Positions 33,370 to 44,068 of a DNA stretch of 64,000 nucleotides are shown piece after piece (the stretch's first letter is position 1; each line of letters starts with the position of its first letter). The position numbers were made by a program, and so were the translations under genes. Origin of the DNA: Cenococcum geophilum 1.58 (Eukaryota; Ascomycota; Dothideomycetes; Gloniales; Gloniaceae); contig KV748176.1 of NCBI GenBank assembly GCA_001692895.1, positions 4,245,092 to 4,309,091 on the forward strand, in the 5' to 3' direction. Below the pieces are notes generated by a model. That model worked only from the letters and a program-made list of their open reading frames with translations. It was not told where the DNA came from and did not search any database.

Positions 33370-34046
33370 CTAATATAGAGCTCTTATACAAAGCTCTATA
33401 CAAAGCTCTATACAAAAGCTCTACACAAAGCTCTACACAAAGCTCTGCACGAAGCTCTATACGAAGCTCTATATAAAGCTCTATACAAATAAAGCTCTAT
33501 ATACGGAGGCTCTGCACAAAGCTCTGCACGAAGCTCTGCACGAAGCTCTGCACGAAGCTCTGCACGAAGCTCTGTATAAAGCTCACCACGAAGCTCTGTA
33601 CAAAAGCTCTACACGAAGCGCTACATACGGGAGGCTCCGCGGGAAGCCTCTGCGGAGGCTCTGCACAAAGCTCTGCACGAAAGCCCTGCACGAAGCTCTA
33701 CACGAAAATCTACACAAAGCTTTATATAGGAGTCTCTGTAGTAGAGCCGTCATACGCAGAACCGTTGTACGCAGAACTGTCGTACGCAAAGCCGTCCCTG
33801 CAGAGCCTCCGTAAGCAGAGCTTCGTGCAAAGCCGTCGTGCAGAGCCTCCGTAAGCAGAGCTTCGTGCAAAGCTTATGCAGAGCTTCGTGCAGAGCCCCA
33901 TACAGAGCTTCGTGCAGAGCTTCGTGCAGAGCCCCGCGCAGAGCTTCGTGCAGAGCCCCGCGCAAGGCTTCGTGCAGAGCCTCTGTAGAGCTTCCGCGCA
34001 GAGCTTTGTACACAGAGCTTTGCGCAGAGCTTTGTGCAGGCAAGAA
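33370..34046. repeat. Fold-back array of a 12-bp minisatellite
   Basis: About two dozen copies of a 12-bp unit GCTCTGCACGAA run on the plus strand from ~33370 to ~33720. A further ~20 copies run in inverted orientation (GCAGAGCTTCGT) from ~33780 to ~34046. The two halves form a giant imperfect palindrome with its axis near 33750. Because the unit is a multiple of three, both strands show open frames encoding repeats such as Q-S-F-V; these are not genes. It lies near the right end of the hAT element and is GC-richer than its surroundings. Confidence 0.85.
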
Positions 34047-34242
34047 ATTAAAATACTATTATAAAAACTGCCAATATATGCCAATAATTTATATAATCTT
34101 TCTTTTTAGAATAAGTATACTTTTATTATAATAATTTGGTCTAAACTATTGCGAATATTTAATATTGGCGCTGCAAATATTGGCAAATGCCGATATTTTA
34201 TTGGCTGAATATTCGCTTATTGAAACCCACGCTGTCAGCAAT

Positions 34243-34991
34243 ACTGAAGTGTCAAGGTATAAAGAGCTCCAGATCATCGAAGATGGACAGATCTTAGCTC
34301 TCTAGATTCACAGAATGACATAATTATCAGGGTGCATCTCACGTGCTGCCATACCTCACTCCTCCACCTGAACACCAGACCCTGACTACTCATGCATACC
34401 ATCCTACCATCCTACCGTCGCCCGCCTCTCATATCTAAGCAACTATCCTGCAGCTCACCAACTGCCCACTCCTCGATCCAATTCGTCCTCACAGGGAACG
34501 ACCAAGAAAGACGGCGCGGAGACCGGGGTGCCAGTCGATCATGGCTCCTCCCCAGGATTAATTTCCTGCATGCAGCGATCGCGTACCCCACGTGCCCACC
34601 TTGTCCTGCAATACCGTCGTATCGTCCGCGAGCTATCTGGGCTGACATTTGTTGGTGGGCAAATGTCCGTGTATAAGAGCAACCACCGCCCTGCTGGCGT
34701 GTTTGGGAGGTGTGCTCTTGGGAAGGTGTCAAGCTGAGTGCTATCGCGCCCAGACATTCCGTCAAGCCCGCCGTTCAGCCACCAAGCCATCCGCGACGCC
34801 GTTGACGTCCGCCGAATCCTTAATTAATTCCCCGGTCGCCTTGAACAGTCGACTGTTTTTCTTTCACCTCCCCCCGCGATCCTAAAGCCGAGGTTAAAAA
34901 GCCATAAAAAGAATTTTGGGTGCCCTTTTTTGAATCTCGCAAAAAACCAGCGACACCGTGACAGACTACCTCACCCAAAGGAAAAGGCGCA
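34243..34991. promoter_or_regulatory. Upstream region of the MFS transporter gene
   Basis: 749 bp between the hAT target site and the transporter start. Base composition returns to normal. Short overlapping frames on both strands show no family resemblance. Confidence 0.35.
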
Positions 34992-37042
34992 ATGGCGTCG
35001 AATCTAGATGACAAAAAAGGCGGGGCTGCAGATCTGGAGAGGGCGTCGATTGAAGCAGAATCGTTTGGGAAGGGAGATATCCTGCAGTTGGAGCATACCG
35101 ACCCGGTTCTCAACGCGAAGATGCATTTAGTGAACAATGTCAGTACTACTGCATTTGTTGCTTGAGAATAGACCAAACTTTCGGCGTCTTATACTGCCGC
35201 GTTTTTCACGTCTATGAGCTAACCTCAATACCGACTATCAGGCAATTGACGAAATCGGCTTCACCAGATATCAAATGAAACTCTTCGTTCTCAACGGCTT
35301 TGGGTATTATTCCCATTTAATTTGGCCTCACCTACCCTCAATATCCTCCAATTATCCTCTCCATTCCCATAGCACTCTCACAACTCACTCATACCGTCTA
35401 TAGCTACGCTGTCGACTCCCTCATCCTCCTCATCCAATCCATCATTGCTGGCCAAGCTGCTCTCGAATTCCACCCCTCCTACAAACGTGGCATGACAATC
35501 GCCGTGTATGTTGGTATGCTTGTCGGAGCTCTATTCTGGGGCCTGAGCGCCGACATTATCGGACGAAAATTCGCCTTCAACGTCTCATTGATAATCTGCT
35601 CCATTTTTGCGATTGTGGCAGGAAGCTCACCAAATTGGATTGTGTTAGGTCTGTTTGTGGCACTGAGTGCGTTTGGTGGAGGTGGGAACTTGGTCTTGGA
35701 TACGGCTGTGTTTTTGGAGTATTTACCTAGCAAAGATCAGTGGCTTCTGACGCTGATGGCGGCTTGGTGGGGTACGCTCTCTCTCCTAAATTCCCAATGG
35801 TCTCACCCTCAGCCGAGCTCCCCTATATGCCGTGAATTCCACTTTGGACACTCGAAACATTCACTAACCATGCGATCTCTCCAGGAGTTGGGCAGCTAAT
35901 AGCAGGCCTTTTCGCCTGGGCGTTCCTCCCAAATTATAGCTGTAGCGATCCATCAATCGACCCCAATGCAGCGCCTTGCACTTACTCCAACAACAAAGGC
36001 TGGCGTTACGTCTGGTTTGCGTCTGGCGCTTTGGTTTTCGTAATGTCCATCCTCCGAGTCACTGTCATCCGGCTCAAAGAAACCCCCAAATTCCTCATCG
36101 GCGAAGGCCGCGACGAGCAATGCGTTGAAACGCTACAGTCCATTGCTACAAAATACAACCGCCCCTGCTCACTCACCCTGGAACAGCTTGTCGCATGCGG
36201 CTTCACCAACACAGGCCGCCGCGGCTCTGTGGCACACGCTAGCCAGCGCTTCTCGTTCGCGGAGGTTTTGGTGCACCTGAAGGGACTGTATGCGACAAAG
36301 CGAATCGGGCTGAGCACAACACTGATCTGGTTCTCCTGGACACTAATCGGGCTCGCCTACCCGCTCTACAACGTCTTCCTGCCGTCCTACCTCGCATCCC
36401 GCGGCGCGGACTTTGGGGAAACGAGCGCCTTCATTACGTGGCGCAACTACGCTATCGTCAACATGTGCGGCATCTTCGGTCCCGTGTTGGCGGGCTACAT
36501 GTGCGCGACGCCGCTGGGCCGCAAGTACACGATGGTAATTGGCGCGCTGGTCACTATGGCCTTCTTCTTTGCGTACACGCAGGTCCGCTCGCAGGCGCAG
36601 AATCTCGGCTTTAATTGTGCCATCAGCTTTTGTCTGAATATTTATTACGGGACGCTGTATGCGTATACGCCTGAGGTGCTACCGAGTGCTCATAGAGGCA
36701 CCGGTAATGGAATTGCAATTGGGTGCAATCGCGTTATGGGCATTTTGAGCGCGGTTATTGCGACAGTCGCGAATGTGAGATGCTCCCTTCCTCTTGGCTC
36801 AATCTTGGATGATTACACTGCTCTCTTATATTCCTTCTGAACCGGTATTCCAGAAGCGTGACCTGCCTAAAAGACGTCTAGTCTTAAAAGCACCGGCAGA
36901 GCAGTTCACTTGAAAAAATTACTGACAACGGTAACAGACCAACACCCCTGTCCCTATCTACATCTGCGCAGCCCTCTACATCGTCATGGCCTTTGTGTCC
37001 GCAATCTTCCCTTTCGAGCCTTACGGCAAGCGCAGCTCATAA
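34992..37042 (+). CDS. Major facilitator superfamily transporter (sugar/SV2-like)
   Basis: Five exons: 34992-35138, 35242-35303, 35404-35771, 35885-36774, 36938-37042 (1572 bp, 523 aa), GT-AG introns of 100-163 bp. Cytosolic N-terminus of ~50 residues, then IGFTRYQMKLFVLNGFG begins the first helix. The TM2-TM3 loop WGLSADIIGRKFAFN is the canonical MFS signature (G-x-x-x-D-x-x-G-R-K/R). A large central loop (~220-300) separates two six-helix halves. The second copy of the loop motif is ATPLGRKYTM, and TPEVLPSAHRGTGNG matches the PESPR-like segment of sugar and organic-solute porters. It should be in the plasma or an internal membrane; substrate unknown. The last exon (PIYICAALYIVMAFVSAIFP) supplies the final helix. 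Confidence 0.87.
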
Positions 37043-38139
37043 CTTGTCGTCTTCCTCTACGCTTTTCTCCTCTCCAACAGAGGCTTCTGAGCTGGCTGTC
37101 TGACATTCTTTAGCATGGCGTGGCATTTGTGATTCAGGACCGCCTTTACAGGTAGATGACGACGATGATGGAAATGGAAGGACGACGGGGTTAAGGTAGG
37201 CGTGTTGGCGAGAATTCGCGCACGTTGATTAATGCTTTGCGTGAACGCATTTTTACGAGATCAGAGAGAGAAAGAGAGAGAAAGAGAGAGAAAGAGAGCC
37301 GCAAGCGCCACACGCCTGGTATCAGGGACGTTCGTTAGAGCCGAATGCGACGACGTTGATTTAAACTCCTGCTTGTGCGACCATCGCCCCTTGTGCTACG
37401 CCACTTGTAAGGCTTGCATTCGAGTGAGGTGCGCGCCATAGGATTTGCAGGATCCAATTGCGCACCCTGGCGTGGCAATAACGTCAGATATTCGTGCACG
37501 ACGCAGATTGGATCTAGTGCAGCCCTTGCCTTAGCGCTGCTGATGTGCTTCTGTTGTTCCTTCCTTCCGACCCCGCTCCCCGGTTCTGATGTGTCACCGT
37601 GCTTAGCTCGGAGTCTAGGCTATGAAAGAGATCGATTTGTTAGATTCTGGTCTGCTATAGCCATATAGAAAACCTCGTGGTGCCCGAACGACCTATTTGG
37701 TTTGCTCCTGGGTGTGTGAGTGCTGCTGGATGAATGTTCCCGTAGGTGTTTCTCTGCTACGCTTGTAGAGATGCCGGGGGCGTGCTCGAGCGGGATGCCG
37801 TCTTTAGGGAAATTGAGGGCGGACGAAAAGGCTGGGCGATTTACGGAGGTTCAGAGACGGAAGAATCGCGAGAATGGGATTGAGCATGAGGAGTCTGAGA
37901 TAGGTAAGACAATATTTATATCATAACATAAATCCAAAGGACGAGAAAATCCGCGGTATCTGTGTGAGAGGAAATAGAGAAAGGAAAACTCCCGTATTCG
38001 TACACCTACCACAGTTGGGTCCGACTCATGTACGGCGCTATTGTCCCCTACTTCAACATATGCATGAATCGCAAACTATATAGCAGGATATTCACCCACT
38101 GCGCCGCCTCCCAAACCTCTTGCATGTACAACGCTCTGC
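37043..38139. other. Convergent intergenic region with a GA-rich microsatellite
   Basis: 1.1 kb between the stops of the MFS gene (+) and FAT1 (-). Four 10-bp units of AGAGAGAGAA lie at 37263-37298. No gene recognised. Confidence 0.5.
37263..37298. repeat. AG-rich 10-bp microsatellite
   Basis: About 3.6 copies of AGAGAGAGAA in tandem, perfect. Confidence 0.8.
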
Positions 38140-40272
38140 TTACAACTTCACCTGTCCACCCCTGATTTCCTGCAATTGCGCAAGGTTGAACGGCTCATAC
38201 ACGTCTCCGCGCAACCAGTACATCTTATCGCCACTCGCCTCGATCTTCTCCACATCAATGCCTTCCTGCTGAAAGAAATGCTTCTGGTGCTTATTCGTGC
38301 CTGTCGTGTGCATCTGCTTCGTCAAGCGCAAGAAAAGCGGCACGGCAAACCGCGGCAGATTAGACGTGCAATGGGCCGCCAGCGAGCGCAACACCGACTG
38401 CGACGGCAGTGCCAGGGCATCGGCCTTCTCATCAGCGCCGTCCTTCTTCGGGGATGCAGACTCGTCCAGCACGACCGCCGCGCAGCCGGCCCGCCCGTCA
38501 TGGCCTGGCACCAGGACGCCGTAGACGTTGGCCTCACGCACGGCGTCGTGTGTGCCGACAACGTCGCTCACCTCAGCCGTCGACACGTTCTCGGCCTTCC
38601 AGCGGAACGTGTCGCCGATGCGGTCGACGAACCACCAGCGGCCCTCGCGGTCCCAGCGCAGCATGTCGCCCGTGCTGAACCACGCGTCGCCCTTCTTCCT
38701 CACGTCGCGCAGGATCTTGCTGCGCGTGGCCGTGCTGTTGCCGAGGTAGCCCTGGAACTTGCGCTCGATGTTCGCCGGGTCCAGCTTGTAGAGCAGCTCG
38801 CCGGGCTCGTTCCAGTCGGCGACTTGGCACAGGCCGGTGGCGGCGTCACGCAGTGGCACGGGCGGGTCTGAGTCCGGGTCCATGCGCACGATGGTGAGGG
38901 AGGAGCCCAGCAACATTGTGGCGATGGACCCGTTGCGCCCGACGGCACCCGCGCTGAAGTCGTTGACGCTGCGGTTCCATATGGCCGACGGGCCCTCGGT
39001 GGCGCCGTAGAACTCGCAGATAATTGGTATGTTGAAGCGCGTCTTGAACGTGTTCCAAACGTCTGGCCGCAGGCCGTTGCCTATGGCCAGCCGCACTTTG
39101 TGCTGCGTGTCGCGGGGTGAGGGAGGTGCTGCGAGAAGGTATCGGCAGGTTTCGCCCACATACTGGATGGTTGTTGCGCCCGATGCAAGCACTTCGGGCC
39201 AGAAGGTCGAGTTGCTGAAGCGTCGGCCCAGAGCTAGTGTGCTACCAGCACGCAGGGTACTACAGAGCCCGAGTATGGAGGCGGAGGTGTGGTAGAGGGG
39301 CATACACTAGTAATTGTCAATCATCCACAGTTCGGCTGCTTTGCCTGGCAAATCCCATGCAAGAGGCAAGTTATAGAAAGGAAAGGATAAAGGAAAGGTA
39401 TACTTACAGTGTACAATACATCCGTCTTCTTCAATGGTAGCCAACCAGCAACAAATCTTCCTCCCACGGTAGCCTTGGACCAACTCACAATAGCTGGCTT
39501 AGGCATGCCAGTCGTTCCACTCGTATAAATCAGCATCGCCATGTCTTGCAGCTTTTGTCCAGCCCTAGCCTCGTCTGGCTCTCTGATCCCTTCTCCGGCC
39601 TCAATCTTTGCCTCGAGCTCTCTATCCACAAAAATCACCCTAATAGCACCTTTGCCCTCCCCTCGGAAGTCAGCCGACGCAAGTTCTGCCATCACATCAT
39701 CCGAAAATTTCTTCCTCACTTCCACATCGACCAACAAGAGACACGCGGTAGACGTCTTGACAGTATGCAACAGCGGTTTCCCAGTCAAATTGTAATTAAT
39801 CAGCGCTGGTTTCGCGCCAATGCTCCACAGTCCAAGCCAGATCCAGATGAAAACATCGCTGTTCATGAAATCTATCGCCACAATCTCGCCTGATTTCACT
39901 CCTTGCTCGTTCTTCAGCCACGTCCCGTACTTGAGGACGGTATCATAGGCTTGCCGATACGTCCACTGCCTGCCATTGTGGATAAGGAAGGCGTTGTTCG
40001 AACTTGTGCGGTGCAAGGCATGGTCTTCGAGCACGTAGAAGAGGTTGGTGTTATCGCGATATTCGCCGAAGAGTGAATTAATAGTACCAGTTATGTAGGT
40101 AGAGAGGAGGTACCAGTCGTAGGAGAAGGCGAAACGGGCGTTAAGATAGGCCAGGGAGGCAGCAGCAGCCGGAACGGCCAGAGGAAGGGGGATTGGGAGG
40201 GCTGACTGAGGAGTTAGTCGAAGCTCGTATAAGTAAATACGTAGAGAATGGAGCTAGGAACTTACCTGCCAT
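38140..40272 (-). CDS. FAT1: Fat1-type very-long-chain acyl-CoA synthetase / fatty acid transport protein
   Basis: Three exons: 40272-40266 (only ATGGCAG), 40201-39408, 39306-38140 (1968 bp, 655 aa); introns 64 and 101 bp, GT-AG. N-terminal hydrophobic segment (ALPIPLPLAVPAAAASLAYL) for membrane anchoring. The ATP/AMP-binding P-loop is AMLIYTSGTTGMPKPAIV. Further ANL-superfamily motifs are YHTSASILGLCSTL, CEFYGATEGPSAIWN, WFSTGDMLRWDREGRWWFVD and the FATP/VLACS signature RIGDTFRWKAENVSTAEVSD. It activates very-long-chain fatty acids with ATP and CoA and couples this to import, at ER, peroxisome or plasma membrane. Codon use is strongly GC-rich in the last exon. Confidence 0.93.
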
Positions 40273-40991
40273 ATTGATTGGTATGAGAATCTAGGGTAAA
40301 AGGGAGCGGATAGAAGAGAATAAGAACGAGAATTGATCCGGGTCACATCTTCAGCAGGAGAGGAGGCGAAGGGGTCTACAGTAGCTGGCGTGATGGCGGG
40401 AGGTACCCAAAGCTACCTAGGTAGTGAACGTGCTTCGGTGCCGAGGCATCTCGGCAGGTTCCAAGGGTTTCACTGCTCCCCATCACAACCCCAATCAACC
40501 ACCTCACCTCCTCCATGGGATATCGGATCAGTCATGAGCATTCGATGACCACTCTTAAAACTTCTCATTGTTCCAGGACCAATACAATATCTTCATGTAT
40601 AGAAACCGAGAAAACGACGGCTCTACACAGCCAATTCATTTGCCAAATCTGCCATCGATTCAACGTCGAAAATCTATTGCTCCCGCAAAGCGATTTTGCT
40701 ATTTACATTGACATAAGGTATATGATAGGTGTGCACTTCCCCCCTCTCTTGATATCTAGATTCGGGGTACCTCGCGTACTAAAAGACCTGGTCGGTTGTG
40801 TGCATGGGATCGGTGATCAAGCAGACAAGATTCGAAATTACACCGCTCCATCGTTTCCTTGATCTCACAGTATTCTCAAACATTCATACAAGAGCTTGGA
40901 CAAGCCTAGCCTTCCGAAGTGCTATGATATGACATTCTTACTACATTGAGTCGTGAAAATACGGGATATTAAGTAAAGCCAGAAGACATGG
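40273..40991. other. Divergent intergenic region
   Basis: 719 bp upstream of FAT1 (-) and of the F-box-like gene (+). Contains only short chance frames. Confidence 0.4.
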
Positions 40992-41270
40992 GTGTTGAAA
41001 AAGCGCAGTGACTTTTCACCACTCTGGGCGAAGACTGCATATCCCCAGCTCGAATTTTCTCACTATTACCCCATTGCTTTTAATGTGGAGCAAATGGGAG
41101 GACATGCACTGCAAAAAAAGTCTGCACAAGCACACGTGATCGTAGTCTACGTTTCGGCAATTCTTCGGGTATGGATGAAAGTTCTCTCGGCGAGTTTTCC
41201 CCAAATGTCGTTATCTAAAAATATTCAATTCAGCAGTCATTCCTTTCTAAAATTATTCTCCGTTCAAGAT

Positions 41271-42237
41271 ATGTTCAACCTCGTTTTCTTGCTCTCGCAG
41301 TACCAGCTGCTAGAGCTGACCGCGAAACATTTAAGCACAATTGACCTCTACCATACCGCTCTCGCCTGCTCAGATCTCTATGAAATTATCTTAAAATCCG
41401 AAAATATCTTCGAAAAGCTTCGCAGAGTAGCTTTATGTGATGGTTCCGGTCTTAGAGCTCGTCAGTCCTTCTCTGGAATTTACAATGGCTGCCCATATCG
41501 GTTTGGGAGACCATCCTACGAAGAAGAGATTGAAGTGCGCGTTTTCAACGCCAGGTGTGATGAAAAGGGCGGACTTCCCTGCATCAAGTGCGGCATCAAT
41601 GTGTGCGAGGTAGATTCTTCACTCGTTACATGTTCTTGCCAGCACGTTCTTGTATTAAAATAACAATTTCTCTAGGAATGCCGGTATGTTCCTCGTGTTA
41701 GGGATGATCCTAGTTACATGTCTAGTAGGCGGCCGCATCTGCGGCCAGACTACTCTAGTGTAAATATCATCTGCTACTGTAATTCTTGTGACGAGGGCGT
41801 TGAGGAATGCATGCAAGGGAAATTGTGCGAATGTGACCAGTACACGCGCTGGATCTGTCTACGATGCAGGTACAAAGAGATAGAGGAGAGTGGCTGGTAC
41901 TATAAGAATTTCACTAAGTATGGCGACGATACGGAGGGAGATGGAATGGTACTTGGTGATCATCAACACGACAGAGCAGTGGGTTCTTTCTTCTCCAGCT
42001 CGACCAAGTAATTGACAGTTTAACGAAATAATAACATGGCGATAGTTCTTCTGTCCGTGCGGAGCGCGTCCGCCACGAACGGGGAATATCCGATGCCTAT
42101 GGTGCAGAAGACAGCACCGTACGCGCACGTACACAAATTGGAATGGCGATCTAGCCAAAACTCTAGATTTCGGGACGGAAAACGCTGATTATATCCCGGA
42201 ATTTGACGACGTAATTCTTTTCTTACCGCTTTTATGA
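41271..42237 (+). CDS. Cysteine-rich F-box-like hypothetical protein
   Basis: Three exons: 41271-41609, 41676-41978, 42046-42237 (277 aa if started at 41271); the frame is open back to an ATG at 40992, so the protein may be up to 370 aa. Introns are 66 and 67 bp, GT-AG. LLELTAKHLSTIDLYHTALAC (split: LLELTAKHLSTIDLYHTALA) looks like a degenerate F-box. Next come RRVALCDGSGLRARQSF, EEEIEVRVFNARCD and a series of cysteine knuckles: LPCIKCGINVCEECRY, ICYCNSCD, KLCECDQYTRWICLRCR, FFCPCGARPP, RCLWCRRQH. This arrangement matches a family of zinc-binding F-box-like proteins expanded in Leotiomycetes (recalled, not searched). A ubiquitin-ligase adaptor role is only inferred. It sits at the edge of AT-rich repeat DNA. 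Confidence 0.72.
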
Positions 42238-42809
42238 TAAATTACTTACGAGTGTACTTTTAGAATCCGGATCTCCCGCAGACTCCGCTTACATGGGGCC
42301 CACCGATTCTATTACAAAGATAGATGCTTGAGTTTATCACAAATTTACAAAGAGTAGACGCTTGTGTAGGCATACTATCCAACGCCGTGCTTTATCTAGC
42401 TAGTTCTTTTTTTTTGTTTATCCTTTCGCTCGCAAAAGAATGTGCTTCCGGTGGAGATGGCCTAAGCATACTGAAAAGTCAAAGATTGACCTTTTTCCAA
42501 CACGCCACTATTAACGCAAAGTTGACTAAACTGCTGTACGTTCCCTTATATTCCTTATTTATAGTCCGTCAATACGTTTGAGTAGCAGGAGCTGAACAAT
42601 TGTCGGTCCGTAGGAAAGGGTAGTGTTAATTTATTTCTAAAAATGCAAGGATTGTAGTAAGAAATCGAGATTCTGCTTTAATAGATTATCTGTACCCCGT
42701 TATAAAAGACTAAGACTATTTACTATTTAGTTAAATATAGACTATATAGGGCCTACGTTCCCTATAGAGAGCTTAGCTAGCTTTTTACTTACCTCTTTAA
42801 TTTTTAATA
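42238..42809. other. AT-rich intergenic region
   Basis: No coding gene. Base composition shifts to AT/TpA-rich after about 42600, entering a RIP-like block. Confidence 0.4.
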
Positions 42810-43077
42810 CAGCCTGTGAAGGCTCCAGTGTCCCCCCCCCTGTGTGCGCGCGCAACACACACAGCAATTTCGCTTCGTACGCACTAGAGAATTTCAAGTT
42901 TAACTCTTGTAATTAAGCTTAAAAGATTGAAGGCTTTGCCTTTTTTGCGGGTGCACAGCCCTTTTGGCAGGCGCACAGTATCTATGCTGGATGGTGCACT
43001 TAACTAGTAATTACCGAAATTGCTGTGTGTGTTGCGCGCGCACACAGGGGGGGGGACACTGGAGCCTTCACAGGCTG
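42810..43077. mobile_element. 268-bp MITE with perfect 63-bp TIRs (Tc1/mariner-like)
   Basis: The left repeat 42810-42872 and the right repeat 43015-43077 are exact inverted copies over all 63 bases, including a run of nine C/G. They begin CAGCCTGTGAAGGCTCCAGT. TA dinucleotides at 42808-42809 and 43078-43079 are the expected target duplication. The 142-bp interior is non-coding. Perfect arms with no C-to-T changes suggest a recent insertion that has escaped RIP, in contrast to the surrounding block. Confidence 0.88.
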
Positions 43078-43079
43078 TA

Positions 43080-43760
43080 TAAGGTAAGGATATAGATAGG
43101 GAGTCCAACTAATAGAATAATAGAGTATGTTATATAAATAGACAAATCCTTAAGGTAAAAGGAAGAGTCTAAGTATAAGGTAAGGAAGGGTTTTCCCTAT
43201 ATACGTATAGCGTATATACCTTATAGGCGAGTTACCTCTAAGTTGTCCTTAAGTCGCCTATACCTTATAGCTATATAATTATCTACTTAGGTTTTACCTA
43301 ATATAGTACAGGTAGTATAGTATAAGTAGTTTAAAGGCGGTATAGTATATTAATCTATTACTATAAGGGAACTTTATAGATAGGGAGCTATAAGGTATAA
43401 TTATAGGAATAGGATAAATTATAGAGGAGATGAATCCTTAAGGAGATAAGACCTTTAGGATTACGGAGACTATATACTATAGGTATATTATTAGGTAATA
43501 AATAGTATAAAGTATTTAATTAAAACTCTTAAGTAACTTTATTAATATTATAATTAAAATATAATCCTATTATTAACTCTAAACTTAATATAAGAGTTAA
43601 ATTATATACCAAGTAAGGCTGTGTCTGTGTTAGATTATTAACACTAGCCGAGGTTTTAGCGCCTTGGCGGGCACTAACGGAGCTTTCGGCAATACTGGCC
43701 GAGCTATATGCTCGAGGGCGGCCCGCTCGGGTTACCCCCTTGTACATTAATGTGCATTAA
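43080..43760. other. AT-rich, TpA-dense repeat relic (RIP-like)
   Basis: Very rich in TA dinucleotides and stop codons on both strands, unlike flanking genes. No TIR or LTR pair was recognised. It probably derives from a mutated transposon. The segment 43600-43760 is less AT-rich but still non-coding. Confidence 0.5.
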
Positions 43761-44068
43761 GTGGGGCCGTGCACGCAGTGGGGAGGTACCCTATCGGAGC
43801 TCCACGTGGCCGACTGCACTATGAGGCTGAACCCTAGCCACGGTGTTGGGGTTATGCCTAACAATAGAAGCGCTCAAAGTCTTCTTCAACGATGCTGATC
43901 CCTACAGAATCTAGAACTATTCACCTTGTAAAAGCGCTTCATTCGCATGACTCGTAGTTGCTTCAGCGTCTACCACAGGTCATAGCAAATAATCCCTTCT
44001 CTTCAAGTGCCTGTTGGCCGCCAATTTTCGGGTTAAGTTTCTCGGCTGGAGACTTGAACAAACTCGCC

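Larger units (their letters stand above)
30015..34234. mobile_element. 4.2-kb hAT transposon, RIP-decayed
   Basis: Ends are imperfect inverted repeats: CAGCGTGGTTTTCGAT at 30015-30030 and CAGCGTGGGTTTCAAT read inward from 34234 (14 of 16 match). An identical 8-bp target duplication TCAGCAAT flanks them at 30007-30014 and 34235-34242. Subterminal copies of AATATTGGC occur near both ends (30070-30105 and 34150-34185), as expected for hAT transposase-binding sites. The interior is extremely AT-rich, dense in TA dinucleotides and stop codons, with no long frame, consistent with RIP. Length fits a once-autonomous element, but no transposase motif is readable. Confidence 0.85.

Noticed and set aside
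33497..34064. Open frames on both strands encoding Q-S-F-V or E-A-L-type repeat proteins
   Set aside because: They are by-products of a 12-bp tandem repeat whose length is a multiple of three; several frames on both strands are open at once.
38176..38871. Arg/Gln-rich plus-strand frame opposite FAT1
   Set aside because: Shadow of a GC-rich coding exon with all expected Fat1 motifs on the minus strand.
43529..43747. 72-codon minus-strand frame beginning MYKGVTRAGRPRAYSS
   Set aside because: Runs into TpA-rich decayed DNA; might be a transposon scrap but no family could be named.
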